Shown: positions 26,122-36,136 of the stretch, piece after piece
How the letters are laid out: every line of letters starts with the position of its first letter
Position numbering within the stretch: the stretch's first letter is position 1
Origin: Halomonas sp.
Lineage (GTDB): Bacteria; Pseudomonadota; Gammaproteobacteria; Pseudomonadales; Halomonadaceae
Length of the DNA: 64,000 bases
Reading direction: 5' to 3'
Assembly: GCF_011050415.1 (NCBI RefSeq)
Contig: NZ_DRFS01000019.1
Coordinates: 62,001 to 126,000, forward strand
Notes under the pieces: model-generated
What the model was told of the DNA's origin: nothing
The model's database searches: none
What the model saw: only the letters and a program-made list of their open reading frames with translations
Position numbers and translations under genes: made by a program

Positions 26122-29100
26122 ATGAGTCACTTCATAGATCGGCTGAATTTCTTCCGCAAGGCCCGCGAGCCCTTCGCCAACGAACACGGCGAACTGCGCA
26201 GCGAATCCCGCCAATGGGAAGATAGTTATCGTGCCCGCTGGCAGCACGACAAAGTGGTCCGCAGCACCCACGGTGTGAACTGCACCGGTTCGTGTAGCTG
26301 GAAAATCTACGTCAAAAACGGTCTGGTGACCTGGGAGACCCAGCAGACCGACTACCCCCGTACCCGACCCGACCTACCTAATCATGAACCGCGTGGCTGC
26401 CCACGCGGTGCCAGCTACTCCTGGTACATGTATAGCGCCAACCGTCTCAAGTACCCGTTGGTTCGTAAGCCGCTGCTGGCGCTATGGCGCGAAGCTCTCA
26501 AGGCTAACCCAGACCCGGTAGACGCCTGGGCGTCTATTGTCGAAGACCCCGCCAAGACCAAACAGTACAAGCGTGCTCGCGGCATGGGCGGTTTCGTTCG
26601 TGGTAACTGGGACGAGCTTAACGAGCTAGTGGCGGCCTCGAACGTTTACACCGCCAAACAGTACGGCCCCGACCGCATCATCGGCTTCTCGCCGATTCCC
26701 GCTATGTCGATGGTCAGTTACGCTGCCGGCAGCCGCTACCTGTCGTTGATCGGCGGCGTCTGCATGAGCTTCTACGACTGGTATTGCGACTTGCCGCCCG
26801 CGTCGCCAATGACCTGGGGCGAACAGACCGATGTGCCTGAGTCCGCCGATTGGTACAACTCCGGCTACATCATCGCCTGGGGCTCCAACGTTCCCCAGAC
26901 CCGTACCCCGGATGCCCACTTCTTTACCGAAGTGCGCTACAAAGGCACCAAAACGGTCTCGATTACCCCGGACTACGCCGAGGTCTCCAAACTCACCGAC
27001 GAGTGGCTCTCTGCTAAGCAGGGCACCGATGCCGCACTGGCGATGGCCATGGGCCACGTCATCCTCAAAGAGTTCCACCTCGATAACCCCAGTGCCTACT
27101 TCACCGACTACGTGCGCCGCTATACTGATATGCCGTTCCTGGTGGAACTAGAAGCGCGTGAAGATGGCAGCTTCGCACCGGGGCGCCAATTGCGGGCCAG
27201 CGACTTTGATGCTGCCCTGGGTCAGGAAAGCAACCCCGAGTGGAAAACTGTCGCCTGGGACGAAACCCGCGACCAGCTGGTGGTACCACGCGGTTCCATC
27301 GGTTTCCGCTGGGGCGAAACCGGCGACGAAGTGGGCAAATGGAACCTGGAATCGCTGGACGCCGCAGGCACTGAAATAAAGCCGTTGCTCAGTTTGGCCA
27401 ACCACCACGATAGCGTCGCGCGCGTGGCGTTCCCTTACTTCGGTGGCATCGAGCACGAGCACTTTGAGCATGTCAAAGGGGCTGGTGTTGGCGCCGCTGA
27501 TGACCTTCTGTTCCATAACTTGCCCGCCAAGCGCTTGAAGAGAGCCGATGGCAGCGACATGCTTGCGGTCACCGTTTTTGATCTGATGTGTGCCAACTAC
27601 GGCATCGACCGTGGCTTTGTCGGCGACGGCGAAGATGATGGTGCGACCTCATTTGATCAGGTTCGCCCTTATACCCCCGCTTGGCAGGAGAAAATCACCG
27701 GCGTTTCGGCTGAGCAGTGCACCCGTATTGCTCGAGAGTTTGCTGACAACGCCAATAAAACCAACGGGCGTAGCATGATCATCGTCGGTGCCGGTATGAA
27801 CCACTGGTACCACATGGACATGAACTACCGTGGCCTGATCAATATGCTGGTCATGTGTGGCTGTATCGGCCAGAGCGGTGGCGGCTGGGCGCACTATGTG
27901 GGCCAGGAAAAGCTGCGTCCGCAGACTGGCTGGACCCCGTTGGCTTTCGGCCTCGACTGGCAGCGCCCGCCGCGTCATATGAACTCTACCTCGTTCTTCT
28001 ACAACCACTCCTCTCAGTGGCGCTACGAGAAGCTTGAGATCAAAGAGATCCTATCGCCGTTGGCCAAGGCCGAGGACTACCCGGGCAGTTTGATCGACTT
28101 CAACGTGCGCGCCGAGCGCATGGGGTGGCTGCCCTCCGCGCCGCAGCTGGGCACCAACCCACTGCGCCTGGCCAAAAAAGCCGAAGCCGCGGGCATGTCC
28201 ACCGCTGACTACGCGGTGCAGCAACTTAAAAGTGGTGAGCTGGCCTTTGCCGCGGAAGATCCGGACAACGCCCAGAACTTCCCGCGCAACATGTTCATCT
28301 GGCGCTCGAACCTACTGGGCAGTTCCGGTAAAGGTCACGAGTACATGCTCAAGTACCTGCTGGGTACCCGCCATGGCATCCAGGGCAAAGACCTGGGTGA
28401 CTTCGGTGGCCAGAAACCCGAAGAAGTGAAATGGCACGAAGAGGCGCCGGAAGGCAAGCTCGACCTGCTGGTGACCCTGGACTTCCGCATGTCCACCACC
28501 TGTCTCTACTCGGATATCGTGCTGCCTACGGCCACCTGGTACGAGAAGGACGACCTTAACACTTCTGACATGCACCCCTTTATTCACCCCTTGACTGCCG
28601 CCACCGACCCGGCCTGGGAGTCGCGTAGCGACTGGGATATTTACAAGGGTATTGCTAAATCGTTCTCCAAGGTATGTGTGGGGCACCTGGGGGAGGAGAC
28701 CGACCTAGTCACCCTGCCCATGCAGCACGACTCCCCGGGTGAACTGGCCCAACCGCAAGTACTGGATTGGAAAAAAGGCGAGTGCGCGCCGATTCCCGGT
28801 AAAACCATGCCTTCGCTGATCGAGGTCAAGCGTAACTACCCCGAGACCTACGAACGCTTCACCTCTGTTGGACCGTTGCTGGAAAGTATTGGCAACGGCG
28901 GCAAGGGTATTGCCTGGAACACCGATGCTGAAGTCGAGCTGCTGGGTAAGCTCAACCATCGCAAGCTGGACGGCCCGCATAAAGGGCGCCCACTGATCGA
29001 CAGCGCTATTGATGCCGCCGAGATGATTCTGACCCTGGCTCCGGAAACCAACGGCGCCGTGGCAGTAAAAGCGTGGGAAGCGCTTTCCAAAATTACCGGG

Positions 29101-29904
29101 CGCGACCACACCCACTTGGCGACGCCTAAGCAGGAGGAGAAGATCCGCTTCCGCGATGTGGTCGCCCAGCCACGCAAGATCATCTCTAGCCCCACGTGGT
29201 CGGGTCTTGAGGATGAGCACGTCTCTTACAACGCTGGCTATACCAACGTTCATGAGCTAATTCCATGGCGCACGGTGAGCGGCCGCCAGCAGTTCTATCA
29301 GGATCACGCCTGGATGCGAGCTTTCGGTGAAAGTCTGCTGGTCTATCGCCCGCCCATCGATACCAAAGCGGCCAAAGGCTTCACGCTACCTGCCGACAAC
29401 GGCTACAAGAGCAAGGCGCTGAATTTTATTACGCCACACCAGAAGTGGGGGATTCACTCCACTTACTCGGACAACCTGCTGATGTTGACGCTTAACCGCG
29501 GTGGCCCGGTGGTGTGGCTGTCCGAGGCAGACGCTGCCTCGATTGATATCGAGGACAACGACTGGATCGAGGTCTACAACGCCAACGGCTCGATTGCCGC
29601 GCGGGCAGTGGTCAGCCAGCGGGTCAAGGCGGGCATGGTGATGATGTACCACGCCCAGGAGCGCAACGTGAACGTCCCTGGCTCTGAGGTCACCGGTACG
29701 CGGGGTGGCATCCACAACTCGGTTACCCGAGTTTGCCCCAAGCCTACCCATATGATCGGTGGCTACGCGCAACTCTCTTACAGCTTTAATTACTACGGCA
29801 CTGTCGGCTCCAACCGTGATGAGTTCGTATTAGTGCGCAAGATGAAACACGTTGACTGGCTAGATGGCGAAGGCAATGACAGCGTTCAGGAGGCCGTGAA
29901 ATGA
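26122..29904 (+). CDS. narG: Respiratory nitrate reductase, alpha subunit
   Basis: 1260-aa catalytic subunit that reduces nitrate to nitrite at a Mo-bis-MGD centre on the cytoplasmic side of the membrane. The FS0 cluster ligands His50, Cys54, Cys58 and Cys93 are seen (THGVNCTGSCSW, RGCPRG), and the molybdenum ligand is Asp223 in YCDLPPASP, each at the E. coli position or one off. No twin-arginine signal peptide is present, as expected. ATG 26122 has GGAG seven bases upstream; the frame remains open to 25981, but that part is leader. First gene of narGHJI; no strong FNR site is visible before it. Confidence 0.97.
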   Translation: MSHFIDRLNFFRKAREPFANEHGELRSESRQWEDSYRARWQHDKVVRSTHGVNCTGSCSWKIYVKNGLVTWETQQTDYPRTRPDLPNHEPRGCPRGASYSWYMYSANRLKYPLVRKPLLALWREALKANPDPVDAWASIVEDPAKTKQYKRARGMGGFVRGNWDELNELVAASNVYTAKQYGPDRIIGFSPIPAMSMVSYAAGSRYLSLIGGVCMSFYDWYCDLPPASPMTWGEQTDVPESADWYNSGYIIAWGSNVPQTRTPDAHFFTEVRYKGTKTVSITPDYAEVSKLTDEWLSAKQGTDAALAMAMGHVILKEFHLDNPSAYFTDYVRRYTDMPFLVELEAREDGSFAPGRQLRASDFDAALGQESNPEWKTVAWDETRDQLVVPRGSIGFRWGETGDEVGKWNLESLDAAGTEIKPLLSLANHHDSVARVAFPYFGGIEHEHFEHVKGAGVGAADDLLFHNLPAKRLKRADGSDMLAVTVFDLMCANYGIDRGFVGDGEDDGATSFDQVRPYTPAWQEKITGVSAEQCTRIAREFADNANKTNGRSMIIVGAGMNHWYHMDMNYRGLINMLVMCGCIGQSGGGWAHYVGQEKLRPQTGWTPLAFGLDWQRPPRHMNSTSFFYNHSSQWRYEKLEIKEILSPLAKAEDYPGSLIDFNVRAERMGWLPSAPQLGTNPLRLAKKAEAAGMSTADYAVQQLKSGELAFAAEDPDNAQNFPRNMFIWRSNLLGSSGKGHEYMLKYLLGTRHGIQGKDLGDFGGQKPEEVKWHEEAPEGKLDLLVTLDFRMSTTCLYSDIVLPTATWYEKDDLNTSDMHPFIHPLTAATDPAWESRSDWDIYKGIAKSFSKVCVGHLGEETDLVTLPMQHDSPGELAQPQVLDWKKGECAPIPGKTMPSLIEVKRNYPETYERFTSVGPLLESIGNGGKGIAWNTDAEVELLGKLNHRKLDGPHKGRPLIDSAIDAAEMILTLAPETNGAVAVKAWEALSKITGRDHTHLATPKQEEKIRFRDVVAQPRKIISSPTWSGLEDEHVSYNAGYTNVHELIPWRTVSGRQQFYQDHAWMRAFGESLLVYRPPIDTKAAKGFTLPADNGYKSKALNFITPHQKWGIHSTYSDNLLMLTLNRGGPVVWLSEADAASIDIEDNDWIEVYNANGSIAARAVVSQRVKAGMVMMYHAQERNVNVPGSEVTGTRGGIHNSVTRVCPKPTHMIGGYAQLSYSFNYYGTVGSNRDEFVLVRKMKHVDWLDGEGNDSVQEAVK

Positions 29905-31463
29905 AGATTCGTTCCCAGGTAGGCATGGTCCTCAACCTAGATAAGTGTATCGGCTGTCACACCTGCTCGGTGACCTGCAAAAATGTCTGGACCAGCCGCG
30001 AAGGTATGGAGTACGCCTGGTTCAACAATGTGGAGACCAAGCCCGGTATTGGCTATCCCAAAGAGTGGGAGAACCAGGCCAAGTGGAAGGGCGGCTGGAT
30101 GCGCCGTAACGACGGTCGGATTGAACCGCGTATTGGTGGCAAATGGCGGGTGCTGGCGAATATCTTCGCCAACCCCGACCTGCCTGAAATGGATGACTAC
30201 TATGAGCCGTTCACGTTCGACTACCAACACCTGCATACCGCCAAGATCGGTGAGCACCAGCCGGTGGCGCGTCCGCGCTCGCTGATTTCCGGTCAGCGTA
30301 TGAAAAAGATCGAATGGGGTCCGAACTGGGAAGAGATTCTCGGCACCGAGTTCGCCAAACGTCGTAAAGATGCCAACTTCGACAAGGTGCAGGCGGATAT
30401 TTACGGCCAGTTCGAAAACACCTTCATGATGTATCTGCCGCGCCTGTGCGAGCACTGTTTAAACCCCACCTGCGTGGCCTCGTGCCCCAGCGGTGCGATC
30501 TACAAGCGGGAAGAGGACGGTATCGTTCTGATCGACCAGGACAAGTGTCGCGGCTGGCGGATGTGTATCTCCGGCTGCCCCTACAAAAAGATCTACTACA
30601 ACTGGAAAACCGGCAAGTCTGAGAAGTGCATCTTCTGCTACCCGCGTATCGAGGCCGGCCAGCCGACCATCTGCTCGGAGACCTGTGTAGGCCGCATTCG
30701 TTACCTCGGCGTGTTGCTTTACGACGCCGACCGTATTGAGGAAGTAGCAAGCTCGCCGGACGAGCGCGACCTCTATCACCGCCAGTGCGACATCTTCCTC
30801 GATCCGCATGACCCGGAAGTGATTGCCCAGGCGAAAAAAGATGGCATTCAGGACAACGTTATCAAAGCGGCTCAGGCATCGCCCGTCTACAAAATGGCCA
30901 TCGATTGGGGCTTGGCGCTGCCGCTGCACCCGGAATACCGCACGCTGCCGATGGTGTGGTACGTGCCGCCGCTGTCGCCGATTCAGTCCGCCGCTGAGGC
31001 GGGGCATGTCGAGTTCGATGGCATCCTGCCCAAGATCGAATCACTGCGTATCCCGGTGAAGTACCTGGCTAACCTGTTGACAGCCGGTGAAGAGGCGCCC
31101 GTTGTGTTGGCACTCAAGCGCTTAATGGCGATGCGTGTTTATATGCGCGGCAAGCATGTGGATGGCGCGCCGAATGCCGAGGTGCTGGATGCGGTGGGTC
31201 TTAGTGTCGCTCAGGTGGAAGAGATGTATCGCTACTTGGCTATCGCCAACTACGAAGATCGTTTCGTGATCCCCACCAGCCATCGTGAGATGGCAACCGA
31301 AGCCTTCCCCGAGCGGGGTGGATGTGGCTTTACCTTTGGTGATGGTTGCCACGGTGAGAGCCAGCCCAACCTATTTAACGGCCGTAAGCAGACCAGCGTT
31401 TTGGTAAAACCGGTAGAGGTCTTCGACCCACAGCCACAACTTGAGGAGTCTCGTCATGACTGA
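29901..31463 (+). CDS. narH: Respiratory nitrate reductase, beta subunit
   Basis: 520-aa electron-transfer subunit with four cysteine groups. They are CIGCHTCSVTCKNVW, CEHCLNPTCVASCPSGA, CRGWRMCISGCPYKK (Trp in place of one Cys, the mark of the 3Fe-4S cluster in NarH) and CIFCYPR with CSETCVG. Its ATG overlaps the narG stop codon (ATGA). It links NarG to the haem subunit NarI. Confidence 0.97.
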   Translation: MKIRSQVGMVLNLDKCIGCHTCSVTCKNVWTSREGMEYAWFNNVETKPGIGYPKEWENQAKWKGGWMRRNDGRIEPRIGGKWRVLANIFANPDLPEMDDYYEPFTFDYQHLHTAKIGEHQPVARPRSLISGQRMKKIEWGPNWEEILGTEFAKRRKDANFDKVQADIYGQFENTFMMYLPRLCEHCLNPTCVASCPSGAIYKREEDGIVLIDQDKCRGWRMCISGCPYKKIYYNWKTGKSEKCIFCYPRIEAGQPTICSETCVGRIRYLGVLLYDADRIEEVASSPDERDLYHRQCDIFLDPHDPEVIAQAKKDGIQDNVIKAAQASPVYKMAIDWGLALPLHPEYRTLPMVWYVPPLSPIQSAAEAGHVEFDGILPKIESLRIPVKYLANLLTAGEEAPVVLALKRLMAMRVYMRGKHVDGAPNAEVLDAVGLSVAQVEEMYRYLAIANYEDRFVIPTSHREMATEAFPERGGCGFTFGDGCHGESQPNLFNGRKQTSVLVKPVEVFDPQPQLEESRHD

Positions 31464-32253
31464 AGCCGCTACCCAATCGCCGACCCCGGTAGAGCCGTCG
31501 TTCGAACCGCTACAGGGTATGCGTAGCCTGCGTGTGCTGGCCCGTTTACTCGATTACCCGACCCAGGAACTGCAGGATGCCTGCGGCGAGCTAATCGAAA
31601 TTCTCAATGCTGAGCGCCGCCTGGGAGCGGCCCTCAAGTCGTCGTTGATGGATTGGTGTCAGCGACTTCATGAAGGGGATCTGTTGGAGCTGCAGGCCGA
31701 GTACGTGGCCATGTTCGACAAGGGCCGAGCGACGTCACTATTGCTGTTCGAGCACGTGCACGGTGAATCCCGCGATCGTGGCCAGGCCATGGTGGATTTA
31801 ATGGCCGAGTATAGCGCGGCCGGTTTCGAGCTGGACGCTCGGGAACTGCCCGACCACCTGCCGGTGTTTCTTGAGTATCTCTCACTGTGTGATGAAGCGG
31901 AGATCGGTCGCTGGCTGGGCGAAATACGCCACATCTTGGCGCTGCTCACCGCGCGGCTGGAAGAGCGGGGAGCTGATCACGCCCTGGTACCGCTTTCACT
32001 ACTGGCGTTAGTGGGGGCTGAGGGCGATGTGGAAGAGCACCGTCTACAGGTTAAAAAAGAGGTGCCCGACAACACCCCCGAAGCGCTGGATGCAGTATGG
32101 GAAGAAGAGGCAGTGCGCTTTTCAGCCTCCTCAGACGAGGATTGTGCGCTGCAGTCCGCCGAAGGCCGCCGTCTGGCCGAGCGCAAACACACCGTACAGA
32201 GCCAGCCGGTACGCATCATGCCTGCCACTAATTCTCACCCTGCCAATCGTTAA
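31456..32253 (+). CDS. narJ: Nitrate reductase assembly chaperone NarJ
   Basis: 265-aa TorD/NarJ-family chaperone needed for insertion of the molybdenum cofactor into NarG; not part of the final complex. It shows the typical LRVLARLLDYPTQELQDAC start, the central YVAMFDKGRATSLLLFEHVHGESRD-like helix (motif FDKGRATSLLLFEH) and RELPDHLPVFLEYLS. The start at 31456 has GAGGAG upstream and overlaps the end of narH. Its C-terminal tail after residue 225 is charged and poorly conserved. Confidence 0.95.
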   Translation: MTEAATQSPTPVEPSFEPLQGMRSLRVLARLLDYPTQELQDACGELIEILNAERRLGAALKSSLMDWCQRLHEGDLLELQAEYVAMFDKGRATSLLLFEHVHGESRDRGQAMVDLMAEYSAAGFELDARELPDHLPVFLEYLSLCDEAEIGRWLGEIRHILALLTARLEERGADHALVPLSLLALVGAEGDVEEHRLQVKKEVPDNTPEALDAVWEEEAVRFSASSDEDCALQSAEGRRLAERKHTVQSQPVRIMPATNSHPANR

Positions 32254-32265
32254 AGGAGAAAGATC

Positions 32266-32958
32266 ATGTTTGACGCGATTGCGCTTTATTTAAATCACCT
32301 TATCTACGGCTACTACCCCTATCTGGTTGGCACGGTCTTCCTGATCGGCAGCCTAATGCGCTACGACCATGGCCAGTTCACTTGGAAGACCGGTTCCAGC
32401 CAGATGCTGTCATCGAAGAATATGCGTCTGGCCAGCAATTTGTTTCATATCGGCATCATCGTGATTTTCTTTGGCCACTTGTTCGGCATGCTGACGCCGC
32501 ACTGGGTTTACGACCGTTTCCTGCTCGCTAGCACCAAGCAACTGCTGGCCATCGTGATCGGTGGTATTGCTGGTGCCATGTGCCTGGTGGGGGGCGCTAT
32601 GTTGCTGTATCGCCGTATCGCCAACGCTCGGGTGCGGGCTTCTTCCAGTGTTATGGATACTGCCATCCTGGGGTTGATCGTGTTCCAGGCGGCGCTGGGC
32701 ATGGTCACCATTCTCTTCTCGCTGGGCCACATGGACGGCGCAATGATGGTCACCCTGGCGAGTTGGGCCCAGGCAATCGTCTTCTTCGGCGGCGGCGCTG
32801 CCAACTACATGGAAGAGGTCTCGTGGATCTACAAGCTGCACATCTTCGTGGGCCTGACCATCATCCTGCTATTCCCCTTTACCCGTCTGGTTCACGTTTG
32901 GAGCGTGCCGTTCGGATACATCACACGTAGGTACCAGCTGGTACGCCGTCGCGGCTAA
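32266..32958 (+). CDS. narI: Respiratory nitrate reductase, gamma subunit (cytochrome b)
   Basis: 230-aa membrane subunit with five helices and two b haems that oxidises quinol. The four haem ligands are visible as His61, His71, His192 and His210. The 18-residue gap of the second pair equals that of E. coli NarI (187/205). It begins with FDAIALYLNHLIYGYYPY. Quinol donors available from this window are ubiquinol (via UbiTUV) and menaquinol. Starts 12 nt after narJ with a good AGGAG. Confidence 0.97.
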   Translation: MFDAIALYLNHLIYGYYPYLVGTVFLIGSLMRYDHGQFTWKTGSSQMLSSKNMRLASNLFHIGIIVIFFGHLFGMLTPHWVYDRFLLASTKQLLAIVIGGIAGAMCLVGGAMLLYRRIANARVRASSSVMDTAILGLIVFQAALGMVTILFSLGHMDGAMMVTLASWAQAIVFFGGGAANYMEEVSWIYKLHIFVGLTIILLFPFTRLVHVWSVPFGYITRRYQLVRRRG

Positions 32959-32998
32959 AAACTGGCTTGTGCTCGGCCAGACGTAGAGGAGAAATACC

Positions 32999-33820
32999 AT
33001 GCAGATGATTGATATTGAACAACTCCCTGGGGGCGTTTCCCCACCGCCGGTGCGTGTCGGTAACGCCGGTATCGATGAAGAAGCCATTGCGTTAGAGATG
33101 CAGTATCACCCCGCCGAAACGGCGGGGGAGGCCCAGCTTCAAGCGGCGCGCGCCTTAGTGGTTAAAGAGCTGCTGCGCCAGCGCGCCATTGAACTGGGTT
33201 TGTGGTCGGCCCAAGGGCAAGCGGAAGCTCAAGAGGACGCTGCGATTGCTGCCTTGCTCGAACAGGAGCTGGTAGTCCCCGAGCCTGAAGAGGCGGACTG
33301 CCGTCGCTTTTTTGACACGCATCGTGAGCGCTTTAGCGAACCTTCCCAATTGCGCGTTCGGCATATCCTGCTGGCAGCGGCGCCCGATGACTCACAGGGG
33401 CGCGACGAAGGATGCCAACTTGGAGAGAAGCTGATTAAACAACTCACGCTAATACCCGAACGTTTTGCTGAATTCGCCCAACACCACTCCGCTTGCCCCT
33501 CCAAAGAGATGGATGGTGACTTGGGCTGGCTAGTGTCGGGGCAAACCGTCCCTGAGCTTGATCGCGCACTGCAACACTTACCCGTAGGGCTTCACGAGCG
33601 CCCCTTGGCTTCCCGCTATGGCTGGCACGTTGTCAGTATCGACGAGCGGCGTGAAGGGCGGGCATTACCGTTTGAACAGGTCGCCGACCGGGTTCGCCAT
33701 AGTCTGCGCGAGCAGGCGACGCGACGTGCGTTACGCCACTATTTGCTGGCGCTGGAAAGCGAAATTGGCGTTGAAGGCATTGTCCTGGATGACGATGCCG
33801 CCGGCAGTTTGATGCAATAG
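32999..33820 (+). CDS. Parvulin-type peptidylprolyl isomerase
   Basis: 273-aa protein with an N-terminal helical arm (about 1-110, resembling NifM) and a parvulin domain (about 115-215: LRVRHILLAAAPDD, AQHHSACPSKEMDGDLGW, ASRYGWHVVSIDER). No signal peptide is seen, so it should act in the cytoplasm, as a folding helper for the nitrate reductase. Genes like this follow narI in several denitrifiers. It is 40 nt after narI and 20 nt before moaB, inside one long operon. Confidence 0.88.
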   Translation: MQMIDIEQLPGGVSPPPVRVGNAGIDEEAIALEMQYHPAETAGEAQLQAARALVVKELLRQRAIELGLWSAQGQAEAQEDAAIAALLEQELVVPEPEEADCRRFFDTHRERFSEPSQLRVRHILLAAAPDDSQGRDEGCQLGEKLIKQLTLIPERFAEFAQHHSACPSKEMDGDLGWLVSGQTVPELDRALQHLPVGLHERPLASRYGWHVVSIDERREGRALPFEQVADRVRHSLREQATRRALRHYLLALESEIGVEGIVLDDDAAGSLMQ

Positions 33821-33840
33821 AAAAGCAATAGGAGAGTGTG

Positions 33841-34416
33841 ATGTCCCATGTGCCTGTCGATGCCCTTTTTAGCCCGCTTAATATCTCGGTGCTAACGATT
33901 TCCGATACACGCGGGTTCGACGAGGATGGCAGCGGTGATCTGCTCGCTGCTCGTCTGAGTCAAAGTGGCCATAGTTTAGTTGAGCGGCGCATCGTACCTG
34001 ACGATATCTATCAGGTTCGGGCGGTGGTTTCGGAGTGGATCGCACGGGCCGATGTTCAAGCGATCTTGGTCAACGGGGGCACCGGTTTTACTCCCCGGGA
34101 CACCACCCCAGAGGCGCTGACGCCACTGTTCGACAAAGCGATTGAGGGGTATGGCGAGCTATTTCGGCATTTGTCCCTGCAAACCATTGGAACGGCGACC
34201 ATCCAGTCTCGAGCGGTAGCGGGGGTCGCTAATCAAACGTTGATCTTTGCAATGCCCGGCTCACCTAAAGCGTGTGCCATGGCGTGGGACAAAATTATCT
34301 CTTTGCAACTGGATTCTCGCACGCGGCCCTGCAACTTTGCTGCCATGGTATTACCCTCAGTGACGCCATGTAGTAGCCGTCACGCCGTGGCCACTAATGA
34401 TGCGGAGCGCTTATGA
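33841..34416 (+). CDS. moaB: Molybdenum cofactor protein MoaB
   Basis: 191-aa MoaB/Mog-fold protein with [18 protein letters not shown], the [16 protein letters not shown] loop and [17 protein letters not shown]. In most bacteria MoaB (or Mog) adenylylates molybdopterin before MoeA inserts molybdate; E. coli MoaB itself lacks known activity. The ATG at 33841 has AGGAG six bases upstream; a GTG one codon earlier is less well placed. Its stop overlaps the moeA ATG. Confidence 0.93.
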   Translation: MSHVPVDALFSPLNISVLTISDTRGFDEDGSGDLLAARLSQSGHSLVERRIVPDDIYQVRAVVSEWIARADVQAILVNGGTGFTPRDTTPEALTPLFDKAIEGYGELFRHLSLQTIGTATIQSRAVAGVANQTLIFAMPGSPKACAMAWDKIISLQLDSRTRPCNFAAMVLPSVTPCSSRHAVATNDAERL

Positions 34417-35675
34417 ACTGCCACTGCGCTGAAATAGTAACGCCTGGACTGATCGATTTGTTTGAAGCGCGCCAGCGGCTTATTGAAGCCGCCACACCGC
34501 TTAATGGCGTAGAAACAGTTCTTCTTGAACAGACGCCAGGGCGAGTGCTGGCGGAGGCGGTGGTCGCCCCCCTTGATATGCCGGGGGTGGACAATAGCGC
34601 AATGGATGGTTACGCGCTGCGTCTAACCGACTACCAGTCTGCACCTGATGGACAAGGGCTGCCGGTGCTTCAGCGAGTACCCGCCGGTGCGGGTGTGATG
34701 TTGCTGCCCCCAGGCGGCTGCGCACGTATTTTTACCGGCGCGCCGGTGCCCACGGGGGCCGATATGGTGGTGCCTCAAGAGCGGGTCACCCTTGATCAGC
34801 ACGGGCATATACACCTTGAGGGTAACGTGGTGGTAGGCGCTAATATTCGCCGTCAAGGCGAGGAGACCCGCATGGGAACCCCGCTACTCGCCGCGGGTAA
34901 GTTTCTTGATGCCGCGTCGATTGCGTTGTTGGCAAGCCATGGAATCAATGCCGTGACCGTCAAACGGCGCCTGCGGGTGGCACTGCTCTCAACCGGAGAT
35001 GAACTGATTGCCCCTGGCATGTCGCGGTCTCCGGGGCAGGTGTACGACAGCAATCGCGCCATGCTTAGCGTACTGCTAGCGCAAGCTCAGTGCGAGGTGC
35101 TGGATTTGGGCGTCATCGCTGATTCGCCGGCGTCATTGCATCAGGCCTTTGAACACGCACAAACCGTTGCAGATGTGGTGATGTGCACTGGGGGCGTTTC
35201 GGTAGGCGAAGAGGATCATGTTCGTCCGGTGATCGAGCAGCGCGGTGGACTACATTTTCATGGTGTCGCGATGAAACCGGGAAAACCCTTTGCGTTCGGT
35301 TATCTTGGCTCGGCGCCATCTTCTGTCACGCCGCTTATTGCGCTGCCGGGTAACCCCGTGGCATCCCTAGTAGGCTGGCAACTGCTGGCGCTGCCTTTTA
35401 TTCACGCCATGCAAGGTAGATTTGTTGCCGCACTTCAGTGTTTCCCCGTAAAAGCAGGCTTTTCTCAGCGCGGCCCCCAAGGGCGGAGCGAACTCTTACG
35501 GGTAGCACTGGACTGGACAAACGGGGCGCCGGCGGCGCAATTAGCAGGCGGGCAAGGGTCACATATGCTCAGCGCGGCTAGCCAAGCCGATGGTTATTTA
35601 ATGATTACCCCCGCAACAGATGTGGTCGAAGGGAGCGCCTACCACTACTACCCCATTAATCAGTTCTCCGTATGA
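34413..35675 (+). CDS. moeA: Molybdopterin molybdotransferase MoeA
   Basis: 420-aa four-domain enzyme that inserts molybdate into adenylylated molybdopterin. It has MPGVDNSAMDGYALR, TGAPVPTGADMVVPQE, STGDEL and the MPT-binding-like TGGVSVGEEDHVRPV, then GNPVASLVGWQLLALPF. It overlaps moaB by 4 nt and is followed after 53 nt by the DGC-motif gene. Its presence in the nar operon supplies cofactor for NarG. Confidence 0.95.
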   Translation: MNCHCAEIVTPGLIDLFEARQRLIEAATPLNGVETVLLEQTPGRVLAEAVVAPLDMPGVDNSAMDGYALRLTDYQSAPDGQGLPVLQRVPAGAGVMLLPPGGCARIFTGAPVPTGADMVVPQERVTLDQHGHIHLEGNVVVGANIRRQGEETRMGTPLLAAGKFLDAASIALLASHGINAVTVKRRLRVALLSTGDELIAPGMSRSPGQVYDSNRAMLSVLLAQAQCEVLDLGVIADSPASLHQAFEHAQTVADVVMCTGGVSVGEEDHVRPVIEQRGGLHFHGVAMKPGKPFAFGYLGSAPSSVTPLIALPGNPVASLVGWQLLALPFIHAMQGRFVAALQCFPVKAGFSQRGPQGRSELLRVALDWTNGAPAAQLAGGQGSHMLSAASQADGYLMITPATDVVEGSAYHYYPINQFSV

Positions 35676-35728
35676 GCTTCTATACCCACAGCGGCGGCTG
35701 ATATTGTTTGCCTATTCAAGGAGAGGGT

Positions 35729-36136
35729 ATGTCTTCACACCACAAACCACGCACATTGGTATATGCCTGCTCCGGCTGCTCTGATGTTGCGCAACTTGCC
35801 AATAGTGTCGCTCTGCGCCTTGATCATGCAGGGGAGGCAGAAATGTCCTGCATTGCGGGCGTAGGTGGTGGTGTGCCTGGCCTGGTTCGTACAGCCCGTA
35901 GCGGGCGGCCGATCGTAGCCATCGACGGGTGTCAGATGCATTGCGCCAGCCACTGTCTCTCCAAAGCAGGTGTTACACCCACCGAGCATGTAAAACTCTA
36001 CGAAAATGGCCTGCGCAAGCGGCGGGGCCAATTTTATGATGAGGAAACCGTTGAAGAGGTCACGGCCGAAGTGAAAGGGCTCATAGCTCGTCTACCCGTT
36101 AACACCAGTGCCCAAGCAGAGGAGCCCTCAGAATGA
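35729..36136 (+). CDS. DGC-motif (putative zinc-binding) protein in the Mo-cofactor cluster
   Basis: 135-aa soluble protein with the features of the DGC domain family: [25 protein letters not shown] and [17 protein letters not shown]. The seven or so conserved Cys and His residues suggest metal binding. The start at 35729 follows AAGGAGAGG; an upstream TTG start is unlikely. It ends by overlapping the moaA ATG (4 nt), so it is translated with moaA. The family has no proven function; the context suggests a part in metal or sulphur handling for molybdenum cofactor or nitrate reduction, which is inference. Confidence 0.82.
   Translation: MSSHHKPRTLVYACSGCSDVAQLANSVALRLDHAGEAEMSCIAGVGGGVPGLVRTARSGRPIVAIDGCQMHCASHCLSKAGVTPTEHVKLYENGLRKRRGQFYDEETVEEVTAEVKGLIARLPVNTSAQAEEPSE

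Noticed and set aside
26626-29253. Long antisense open frames across narG (for example 27148-27516, 28705-29253)
   Set aside because: They lie fully inside a clear gene in GC-rich DNA, where stop codons are rare on the opposite strand; the protein sequences show no family features.
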